Assembly (NCBI GenBank): GCA_020226215.1
Contig: CM035228.1
Coordinates: forward strand, 3,127,020-3,191,019
Reading direction: 5' to 3'
Length of the DNA stretch: 64,000 bases
Origin: Sindora glabra
Lineage: Eukaryota; Streptophyta; Magnoliopsida; Fabales; Fabaceae
In this document: positions 1 through 8,952 of the stretch, piece by piece
Position numbering within the stretch: position 1 is the first letter of the stretch
Layout of the letters: each line of letters begins with the position of its first letter
The notes under the pieces: generated by a model
What the model was told of the DNA's origin: nothing
What the model saw: only the letters and a program-made list of their open reading frames with translations
Databases searched by the model: none
Translations under genes and position numbers: made by a program

Positions 1-91
1 GCTACAATGTTTTGTGTTTCAGGCATTTTTATCATAAAATTCGATTAAAAGATGCTCATTTTGCAGGGGTGGATGCACAGGTCCTTTAAAA

Positions 92-912
92 ATGAGTCGA
101 GGAGGTGCAGCGGGTCCCAAGGGAAAGAAGAAGGGTGTTACGTTCACCATTGACTGTTCAAAGCCAGTGGAGGATAAGATCATGGACATTGCATCTCTGG
201 AAAAGTTTCTCCAGGAGAGAATTAAGGTTGGTGGCAAGGCTGGTGCTCTTGGCGATACTGTTACTGTTACCCGTGAGAAGAGCAAGATCACTGTTACTTC
301 CGACAGTAACTTCTCCAAAAGGTAATTTGGTTTTCCCTTTGTTGCTTGAATATAATTTGGTTAAGTCATACACTACATAAATGCAGTTGACTGATTTATA
401 CACATCCGCGAAGTTTGTTGAAGACAACTTTGTACTCTAAACTTGTGTTAGGACTCATGTACAGATGATAACTATTTTTGCATGTCCTATTGAAATTGAA
501 CATTTGTTTAGTCAGTTTCCAAAAGCAATATTTAGTAGCTGATAGTTATCAGAATGTGATAGCAATGCACATGAACTCAATGGAATTTCAAACTGGAAAT
601 AGAAATTTGTACATACTCTTAAATAGGCAGGCTGTCCATTTTGAAAGCAAACATAATTCAATTTGTATGATTTAATGTTTTCTTTGCTGCTTTTATTGTT
701 ATTTGTATAAACTTAGGCCTGCATATCGTTTTAACTAACATCCCACTTCTTTCTTATCTGGGTGCAGGTACCTGAAGTACTTGACAAAGAAGTACTTGAA
801 GAAACACAATGTAAGGGACTGGCTCAGAGTGATTGCTGCAAGCAAAGATAGAAATGTTTACGAATTGAGGTACTTCAACATTGCTGAGAATGAGGGAGAG
901 GAGGAGGATTGA
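92..912 (+). CDS. RPL22: 60S ribosomal protein L22 (eL22)
   Basis: Structural protein of the cytosolic large ribosomal subunit. Coding exon 1 runs 92-321 and exon 2 runs 768-912. The intron 322-767 starts GTAATT and ends GTGCAG, and splicing rebuilds an Arg codon (AG/G). The product is 124 aa, the length I recall for Arabidopsis eL22. The N-terminus is Gly/Lys-rich (MSRGGAAGPKGKKKG). It is followed by the eL22 core (FTIDCSKPVEDKIMDIASLE; LQERIKVGGKAGALGD; YLKYLTKKYLKKHN; DWLRVIAASKDRN) and the usual acidic tail ENEGEEED. The window opens inside the gene: a pyrimidine-rich TTTGCAG at about 60-66 before the ATG suggests a 5'-UTR intron acceptor, so the promoter lies outside. No defect is seen. 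Confidence 0.97.
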
Positions 913-1204
913 GAATTTGAGCAGTTTATTCATGCTTACCCCCTCCTTGGGTTAGCCTTTTTCTTTTGTGCAAGTGTTGATCGAGATATGTTGCTTTGAT
1001 TACATTAGGTGCAATTTTAGAAGTTTTGATTGTTTAGAATTTTGTGGTTCTATTGATGTTGGATTGAGAAGAGTTCGCCTTGGATATTGTCTGACGTGAC
1101 GTCATTTCAATATTTCCACATTGCATTCCCTGAATTTTCTCAGATCATATAGCACTAATTGTCCCGAATGATTCTCAAGCCCTTCGATTCTTAAACTTAG
1201 AAAC
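913..1204. other. RPL22 3' flank
   Basis: T-rich sequence directly after the RPL22 stop, presumably the 3' UTR and polyadenylation region. No ORF or recognisable element is seen. Confidence 0.5.
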
Positions 1205-1380
1205 TGGATTGGATGCTTCAAGGTAGTCTACATACAAATATGATACAATAGGAGAGACAATGTGCAGAATCTTCTAGCTTGATAATTAGATTCGATGCTT
1301 CAAGGTGATTTGCATACACATCTGATCCAATAGGAGTGACAAAATGTGCAGAATCTTCATTATCTTCTATAGCTTGATGC
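1205..1380. repeat. Imperfect tandem duplication (about 82-bp unit)
   Basis: Two diverged copies lie head to tail at about 1205-1286 and 1287-1380. Both carry GATGCTTCAAGG, then CATACA, CAATAGGAG, GACAA and TGTGCAGAATCTTC, then TAGCTTGAT. The second copy has short insertions. It is non-coding and lies just downstream of RPL22. Confidence 0.75.
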
Positions 1381-1945
1381 CAGTGTGCTCAACTTTATAA
1401 TTTGTCCTATGTCAAGACAACAGCAGAATTGAAAAATGTGATTTTAATAATGCGACTAATGGATAATTGAATTCATGCTATGCTATTACCTTTGCCTTAA
1501 TCATCAGAATTCACTCGATAGTGAAGGTCACTTGTGATGTTTGAATTTGATTTTATGTGGCCATGTGGTCTCGGTGGTGTTCCTGGCATGCTAGTCTTTG
1601 GCCTCAAAGAAGGTCGAAGTCATGGCAAAACTACAGTCGATGTGTTTAAACATGCTTTGGCAATTTAAACTTGGGAGTGAGTTCTAAAAATTATGATAGC
1701 TGCCACCGTATAGGGTTCGTTCAACGAAAATTCATACCAAGTGAAGTAGTGCCTTTAGTGATGAGCCCCTAAATGAATGCTCGAATGGTGCCTAAAAGGG
1801 GTATCCATTATAAATGTCCCACGTCTCCACACCCCCTTTAATTCAAATCATATGGTTGTGTCAAAAAATTGGAAACCCCTATGCGTTCAAAATTGCAAAT
1901 TTATTCACTTAAGCAGGAGAAAGGTTGGAAGATTTTGAGAGACTA
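1381..1945. other. Intergenic, nothing recognised
   Basis: Moderately AT-rich DNA with no ORF of note. The last part may hold further degraded upstream sequence of the following KCS relic. Confidence 0.4.
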
Positions 1946-1947
1946 TA

Positions 1948-2445
1948 AATTTCGAAATTGAAGTCCTAGAAATATCTGATCCTGGAAATGGAACATACCA
2001 TCCAGTTTGTACGCACATACTTCCTAACAACTAGACGATGTAGTCCTCCCTGGCAGAAGTAGGGTCGGTGGATTTTTCAGTTGTTCAAGATCTACTTCAC
2101 ACGCACAGAATTAACCCGAACTCCGTAGATTTTCTCATCACAAATTGCAGTCTCTTGTGCACAACTCCATCTTTAGCTTCAATTATCAACAAATTCGGGT
2201 TTAAAAGTAATATCATGAGCTATAATCCTTCGGTCATGGGATGTAGTGACATTATCTTACCAATATCTTTAGCTCAATACCTCCTTAAAGTCCACAAAAA
2301 TTCCTTGGTTTTGATAGTTGGTATGGAATTTGTGTGTTCCAACGTTTACAGAGGAATAGTTAAGTCTAAGTACTTAGAAAACTGCTTGTTCCGGATGTGG
2401 GGTCCTGCTATATTGCTTATCGAACAGCAGCAAGGAACAAAGTGA
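1948..2445 (+). pseudogene. 3-ketoacyl-CoA synthase (KCS) fragment
   Basis: Relic of a very-long-chain fatty acid elongase condensing enzyme (FAE1/KCS family, ER membrane). Read in one frame from about 1961, it shows a degenerate VLEISDPGNGTYHP (family: VLERSGLGEETYLPP), then two stops. A long open stretch follows with DFSVVQDLLHTHRINPNSVD, FLITNCSLLCTTPSLASII, NPSVMGCSDI and LENCLFRMWGPAILL. The Cys of the MGCS active-site motif is present. The N-terminal membrane part and the C-terminal His/Asn catalytic region are missing, and homology fades after the stop at 2443-2445. In-frame stops and truncation at both ends mark it as a pseudogene. No introns are seen, which is common for KCS genes, so retroposition cannot be judged. 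Confidence 0.88.
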
Positions 2446-3940
2446 GGTCAAATATGCCTTCAAAGGAATATTACTTATGAAAAGCTTGTTTAGAATTAGA
2501 TGATGCATCAAGAGTCTGGTGGATGTATTGCTCTAGCTTAAATATCTCCCTTTTTTTTTTTTGGTTTGATACAATGATGACACTGAAGTTTCTTGTCACT
2601 AGTTTACTCATTATTTAAAGGCCGCCTTCTTGATCGCGAGGGGATTGGTTAAGTAAAGATAACAACACTAAATTCAATTTAATAAACTATTAATATCAGT
2701 AGTTGATTATTCTAAATATGAATACTAATGAAACTAAAATCATTACTGTTCATCCTTTTTACAATAAAAATTATCTATCCAATACTATTTATCTCTAAAT
2801 TAAGAAAGAGCGTTTCTTCTTTCATTCTAATGAAACTCCTCTGCAAATGCAAAGTTGCAATCTTTCTCATGTCCTGTCTTCGCTTCATAAAAATGGAAGC
2901 TGCATTTTTTTGTAAATGAGAAAAGAAATCAAGACATATATCAGGTACAAGTAGAAGATGGTGATTAGATCCTTATCTGTGAATTCATTACGATGGCTTG
3001 GGTTCATTATGACTGATTCCCCTGTTTCAAAGCCATACGAGGGGGTCCATGTTATGCCTAATGTCTGGACTCTGGAGTACTGCCATGCATTCATGAAAAT
3101 GCAATCTTATTATAAACGCAAAACCCAACTCATCGTCAAACTTGGACTTATAATTACTGTGGCGCTTATAATGCATGCAATAAGCAAAAGCACTCAACAG
3201 AGAGTGGTCCTCCCTTCTTAACTGACTAGTACTATTTTCCTAGTTACTACTCATAATTATATTTTTTATTTAGACATACAATATTAGATAATGCCCTTTG
3301 TTTTAAGAAAAAATATCTTCACTAAAAAATCTTCTTTTTTACATTATATTTATAATTATAATATATCAAAAATAATAAAAATATTTTATTTATTTTATGT
3401 TAAGTGTGGTAGAAAATATTTTCCATTTTCAATCCTTACCACTATGACTCCATGCATGATTCTTCTAATCAAAAGCAATATGGTAGGTATGGAACTCCTC
3501 CACTTGTATATAAATAAATAAATATTTTTAATAGAAAATATCTTAAAAAATAACAGGGTGTAAATCAAGCAATTTAGCATAACCTACTCTAAACTATACA
3601 AAAAATTATAAATAATGTACGTGTTTGATATAAGGATAGAAACAATTAATTATTAACATGATTGTAGTATATAATAATTATAATTTTTTTTATTAATGGT
3701 CTAATTTTTAATAATAATTATTTTTATTAAAAGATAATTAACATAAAAAATTTTGGTGAGAAATATCATAATTAAAGAAATCACAAAAATAATTTATTAT
3801 TTAATCATAATTTTTATTTCATTAAAAATATTTAAAATCAATTCTCTGTAAAAAAATTATTCATTATAATAAAGAGTGGTGCCAAAAATAAAATTACAAT
3901 ATAACTCGAATTTATCGATAATAAATTACTTTTATTGCTA
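2446..3940. other. AT-rich intergenic DNA
   Basis: Short ORFs at 2728-2919, 2958-3221 and 3291-3521 have no family resemblance I can name. From about 3240 the sequence is extremely AT-rich with simple A/T runs. Confidence 0.4.
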
Positions 3941-4440
3941 TAACTCTATCGTTTGCACCAAATTAGGCTGAAGTTTCGAGATACTTCACTCTTCTCTCGT
4001 GTATTATGGATGTATGTGCATTGCGTGTTCAAACGTGTCTGTGTGTCCCTTGTGATTTCTTGCTTTTTAAGGTTCTTCAAACTTTGGCAGCAAAAGGCTT
4101 CCTTTGCTGTCTGCTTTCTCCAGGACTCCAATTTCCAACACCCCAACGCCCTATCACAAATGAGCAGTCTGCAGAGCAGAGTCCCCCACATCGTAAGGCT
4201 AACTCGCACTTCTGCTTTGCTTACGGCACTTTCCATCGATTCATATTTTACCACTGCCACTGTCATCTCCTACCCCTTCTCCGTTTTTCCTTACAATTAA
4301 AAGGGAAACTACCACTTCTTTACATCATCCTACCATCACGCACTTCAAATTCTCCTGTCAAAACTCACTAACATACTTCTTCTATTCTTCTCCTTCTTCC
4401 ATTATTCTTTCCAAGACTATAAACTTTCTCCTGGAATAGT
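3941..4440. other. GC-richer, pyrimidine-rich island of unknown role
   Basis: An island of balanced composition inside AT-rich DNA. It contains CT-rich tracts such as those at about 4375-4410 that resemble plant 5' leader sequence. Overlapping ORFs (3953-4300, 4006-4371 plus; 3946-4266 minus) have no recognisable domain and none is clearly favoured. It could be a promoter/leader remnant or an unrecognised transcript. Confidence 0.3.
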
Positions 4441-4620
4441 ATGGTTTCCTATTGGGCAATTACCTTGTACTAAATTACAATACTAGGTTACTTGAAAATA
4501 ATTTAACCAGCTGTTGAACATTTGTAGTTTCTGTTAATGAAAAAATTCCCTTGCTTATTTAATTCATGAAAAGATTGCAAAAAATTGTTATATTGTTCGA
4601 AGAAAACAAATAATATCATA

Positions 4621-4894
4621 GGTTCCGTTTCTTTTACTGAAAAATATTTTTTACAAAATATAATTATAAAATATTAAAATAAAAAATATTTTATTTATTT
4701 GATATTGAATGTAAAGAATTTTAAAAAATAACTTTTATTATTTCAAAAATAAAATTAATTTTTTTCATTTTTAAATTTTTAAATATTATATTTTTTAATT
4801 ATTAATATAAATAATATATCATCTCTTTATTAATATATATGTTAATAATATTTTTTTTTTAAAATAATTTCTAACGAAATAGATGGAACCATAG
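4621..4894. mobile_element. Probable small MITE with GGTTCC ends
   Basis: A very AT-rich block is bounded by GGTTCCGTTTCTTT on the left and the inverse of GGTTCCATCTATTT on the right, giving short terminal inverted repeats. The interior matches loosely the AT-rich blocks near 24720-24880 and 33230-33530 (shared motif ATTTATTTATTTGATA-like with AAAATATTTT). The target duplication is unclear. Confidence 0.45.
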
Positions 4895-6190
4895 TCTCAA
4901 AACATATAGCTGCTTGGTACTACTAGTTTCATTTTGAACAAGCAAATAAGAATAATAAATATGCTCTCCTATCTATTTTGAAGGTGAAAATTCACATCCT
5001 CTGATAGGGAATGTGGAATAGAAGTAAAACACACAACTTTATTTATTTATTATTTACTTTCGAGAAAAAATGTAAAAGTGAAAGGTAGTGCATAAAAATC
5101 GTAAAATTAATATAAAAATATGAGTGAAACTATTTACACAACCATTTTAAACAAGATCTTGGAATTTGATCTTCATAAATGCAAAAGTAGGGAAGTGCTA
5201 CAGTATTTAGAAACCTGAGACACCTTAAAATTTTTCGCAAAAATAAGTATGAAAAAAGTCTATTTTATTAAGGTTTGACTCAGTTCAACTTATATTCAAT
5301 ATAATTGTGAGATTTTAGATTAAAAAAATTCACACAGATCGTCTATAATTAATTAAAAAAAATTCTTTCATGCATTAAATTTATTCATATATTGAGCATA
5401 TTGAATTCTATATTTTTTAAAAAAATATTTAATTTAATAACTTACAATTTACTAATAACAACAATTCATTCATGCATCAAAATTTATTAAACATATGATA
5501 GAACTGGGCCTAATTATTTATAAACAACACATGTAGGCTGTATAAAAGCGAGATCATACGAAATTTTCACTCTTATTTTACCTCACTGTAGTTTCGTAAA
5601 TCGGCTATATTTACACGGACTATTTAACATGGAGCAGAAAAAATCAAGCCCGATTGCGTAGGAGATAATCAAAGAGTACATGAATAATAATTGCTGATAG
5701 GGACCAGAACTAGCAAACTGATGAAGTGGGTAAAGACAGACCCTTTAAATTGATTATTTGGGTAGGTTAAAATAGACCATAATGTTGTTTGTTTCCTTGC
5801 GATCATCACACGTCCCTATAAGCCTTACAACCCTTAAAACTACATGTGTTGACTTTTCAGTGACCAAAACAGCTACATTGACCAAATGCACAGCTGTTCT
5901 TATCCTCCTCCCACTCCTTACTGTTAGCTAGCTGCTGCCTGTGCCCTTGCTTCGAACATCAAGTTTCTAGAAGTATTACATATGTCCCTCCCTGCAAAAC
6001 ACCAAACCAAGAAATACAAAAATTTTCCCACAGACAAAGCTCTGTTTCTGAACTTAATTCACACACGAAACTAACAGCAACATGCAAGAAAATTTTCCAT
6101 ACTCACAGCGCAGGCACACCTTTGGTTTAATTAGCAGCAGCCACTGTATGCAATGATTTTTTTTAGGATTGGCAACGATCAAAAGTCAGA
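4895..6190. other. Intergenic region downstream of MIR164
   Basis: AT-rich to about 5600, then more balanced. It lies 3' of the minus-strand MIR164 precursor, so part may be pri-miRNA 3' sequence. No coding homology is seen. Confidence 0.4.
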
Positions 6191-6197
6191 TGCATGC

Positions 6198-6309
6198 ACT
6201 AGGTAGGGAAATCATGTTGGAGGAGCAGAACACGTGCAAATCAGACAACCTAGCTGACCTTGTAGAGAGATGTTGCACGTGCCCTGCTTCTCCAGCGAGA
6301 TCTTCCCAC
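6198..6309 (-). ncRNA. MIR164: miR164 precursor hairpin
   Basis: Source of miR164, which directs cleavage of NAC-domain transcription factor mRNAs (CUC1/CUC2/NAC1 group) that control organ boundaries and lateral roots. On the minus strand the 5' arm at 6294-6274 reads TGGAGAAGCAGG followed by GCACGTGCA, the canonical 21-nt mature sequence. The 3' arm at 6236-6216 reads CACGTGTTCTGC then TCCTCCAAC, the position and type of a miR164 star (close to the MIR164c star I recall). The arms pair with one mismatch (A6:C) and two G:U pairs and leave a 37-nt loop. The lower stem also pairs (GGTGGGAAGATC with GATTTCCCTACC). Function is established for the family. Expression is inferred. Confidence 0.95.
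6274..6294 (-). ncRNA. Mature miR164 (21 nt)
   Basis: An exact match, as I recall it, to the conserved angiosperm miR164 sequence, starting with U and lying on the 5' arm of the hairpin as in known MIR164 genes. Confidence 0.95.
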
Positions 6310-6382
6310 CCATCATAGCCGCCATAGTGAATTAACAGAGCTGAAGCTGATACTGCATGAGAAGCTGAAGAAGCTCATGCAT

Positions 6383-6392
6383 CTATATATAT
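6383..6392 (-). promoter_or_regulatory. Candidate TATA box of pri-miR164
   Basis: ATATATATAG on the minus strand, about 90 bp upstream of the mature arm. Transcription would start near 6350. A (GA)n tract (6405-6421), read as (CT)n on the minus strand, lies just upstream of it, a frequent core-promoter companion in plants. Confidence 0.5.
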
Positions 6393-6404
6393 GATGGCTG
6401 GTAA

Positions 6405-6421
6405 GAGAGAGAGAGAGAGAG
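6405..6421. repeat. (GA)n microsatellite
   Basis: About eight GA units just upstream of the predicted TATA box of the minus-strand MIR164 gene. Confidence 0.85.
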
Positions 6422-7056
6422 TGAAAGTGAACATTGTGGGAGTGAAATAGAATTAAAGAGTTTGAGTATCCGAGTGGTCATTCTTTAAAGACTCACATGA
6501 CATGGGCTAAGGAAAGAACCAGTTTAACAATTTCAATCCCCATCTAAATAAAATTGGTTGGGAAGATCTGAGAGTATGACTATGGTTTTGTTCCATAAAT
6601 GCGTGACACATATTGCAAGAACAATAAAATAATTGTTTTACGGGGAAAGTGCCACGCACCTCGTTGGTGGAAGGTTCAACGTTGAACTGGTAGCATAGCA
6701 TAAGCATCGTTTGCTAGATTTGACACGGCTCCGTGAATCTTATTCTTATCGGTACATCCGTCGTTTCATTATATAATGATCTACTTGCTTATAAATCAGT
6801 ATTTTTATACTCTCTGCCCCCTAAAAATGGTGAAAACTCCGCTTTCTTTATTATAATAATAATAAGACGTATTGCTTGCAAATAAACCCAGAACTCAAAT
6901 TTCAAGAATATATATATATATTTGTTTTCTCTGGTGAGAATAATTTGCTCAAGCCTCAATGTGTTTGCATTTTTTTTTAGGCCATTGATGATCATATTAT
7001 AATACTTGAGCAATATTTTAAATGATGGAATATATTACAGGACATTCAAAATTTAA
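6422..7056. other. MIR164 upstream region
   Basis: Promoter-side DNA for the minus-strand miRNA gene. No domain-bearing ORF is seen. It includes a short TA tract near 6911-6921. Confidence 0.4.
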
Positions 7057-7443
7057 TCACACAAGCAGTATGTATAGGGGAAGTCCAAGGGGAAAGAAAG
7101 GAAGGAAGAAAGAGCAAACCAAAAGGAAGCTTGAGCGGGGAGTGACAGATAAGATGGTAAAGAAGTATGGGAGGATGGGTTGAAGTGTGAAGATGATGAT
7201 AGAGTGACAGTGGAAAAGGTACAGAAAGAGGAAGTAGCTAATAGAGAATTGAACTCTGCGGTTGCGTATGGGGAGTGTAGATTTTGGATGCAGCGACAAG
7301 AGAAAGAAAAGAATATGGAAGGAGGCACGAGGCAGGGGACAGGTGGACCGGTTTCTCGATGTTTTGGGCACCCCAACGCTGGGACTCCCAACATGGATTT
7401 GATTCTCAACGTTTGGCAAGACCACGTGTTTTGTGAAACTTAG
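7057..7443. other. GC-richer island with uncharacterised ORFs
   Basis: Both strands are open (plus 7180-7443, 87 codons; minus 7053-7425, two frames), a result of strongly purine-biased plus-strand sequence rather than clear coding signal. No known family is recognised. It may be a distal MIR164 promoter or an unknown short transcript. Confidence 0.3.
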
Positions 7444-8330
7444 CTGGGAAAATATTCTGTGTGTAAATGTTTATTTTGAAATTTAAGCTGACACATTTAA
7501 TTTTTTTCAGAAGGATATAAGAGAGATAATTTACTTAATTTATATAAAAAATATAAATTTAAGTTTTAAATATGATGAAAAGTAAAATTTTTAAAGTAAT
7601 ATTAATATAACTGCATCATTGGTATGACTCATTTAATTATTTTTTTTATTTTAACTATATTAAGTGTAATTGTAGTATGCAAATATCAATATTTACATAT
7701 TAATCATGTCTTTTTTAGATCAATTATTGGTCTTTTTTCAATAGTTATACTTAACCTTTTTGTATAATGTATTTTTCCAATCAAAATCATTTATGATTAA
7801 TAGTTAAATCAATTGTTTAAGCATGGAATAATGTAGATGGAAATTGAAGACTTTTATATGTGGATTAAAATTATTGTAAACATCTGAAACAATATGGATG
7901 TAATAACATACAAAAATGCCATAGCTAATAGAAATGAAATCCGAAAATAAATTTTGAATTTTTTAAATTTATTAAATTAAATTTTATGAATTTATTATAT
8001 CATTTTATATTTAGTGATAATTCTTAAATTACATTCAAAATCTAATTTAAATTTCCTTTTTTATGCATGTAATACTTTTGAATTTCATTTTTCATGCATA
8101 TAATATTACTCAATAATAAAATCAATTGTTATATAAAATAAAGTAAAATATATGGTATGTATTTATTTCCCAGATTTATAATAAACTTGATTTATACTCA
8201 AATTTTTCCAAAAATGGAAATGGTGCAATTATATCTCTGCGGTGCAGATACTCTTTCCCACAGAATAAAAACATAGTATATCGGGTGGAATTATATTAAG
8301 CGAGCAATAAAAAACTTTTTTTTTCCACTA
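7444..8330. other. AT-rich intergenic DNA
   Basis: Long A/T-rich stretch without genes or clear repeats. Confidence 0.4.
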
Positions 8331-8952
8331 GTGAAAAAAAAGGACAAGAGATTGGGCCTTTACAAAATCAGGGCCAGGCCAGGCCAGGCCCAGGCTAATG
8401 AGGGTCCTCGTCGTGACTCTCCGCCTTCTCTGTGAGATGTCGGGTTTGGTGGCCATCTGAAAGTGTAACCGACATGCTGCAGGAATTTTAACTCGGTATC
8501 CGAATGCTTTGTTTGATTTGCAGTCTAATGCTTGGGTTTTTTTTATTGATTTCAGCATCTTGTATTTATGTTTGGCTATTCCGTCTTGAAGGAATCGAAG
8601 AATCAGTATTGCAGTTGTATCCTGAGATTCGTGGAGGTTCAAGGGAAATGACAATCTTAAATGTTTGTAACTTCGAATAACAGCAACTTTCTTCCATTTG
8701 TTCAGCTAATTTGTGTTGCTGCTTAATCCTTAACTCTATTTATTGGTCCGACATAGAAAAATCTTAAAGCACGTCTCTCTGCGGTGTCAGGTTAGTACTC
8801 AGCACGACTGCCACCTACAAACGAAACGTCGTCGCTTACTCCTTACTGTCCCGGGCGCTTGAAACCTTCTCTCACCCTGAATTTCAATAAGTCAATTGCC
8901 TCGAGTTCGATTTAATACCCACTTCATATTTCTTGGCTTCTCAGAGCGGGAA
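8331..8952. promoter_or_regulatory. Upstream region of the coiled-coil gene
   Basis: More balanced DNA leading to the ATG at 8953. It holds a short GGCCA repeat (about 8369-8392) and no recognised ORF. Promoter and 5' UTR are inferred by position only. Confidence 0.35.

Noticed and set aside
2958..3221. 87-codon ORF downstream of the KCS relic
   Set aside because: No match to the KCS C-terminus or any family I know, and no gene context.
6338..6360. miR167-like string TGAAGCTGATACTGCATGA near MIR164
   Set aside because: Shares only the first eight bases with miR167 and has no star arm nearby.
8896..8952. N-terminal extension of the coiled-coil ORF upstream of the ATG at 8953
   Set aside because: It begins with a TTG codon. 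The first ATG in frame is at 8953 and gives a natural start.
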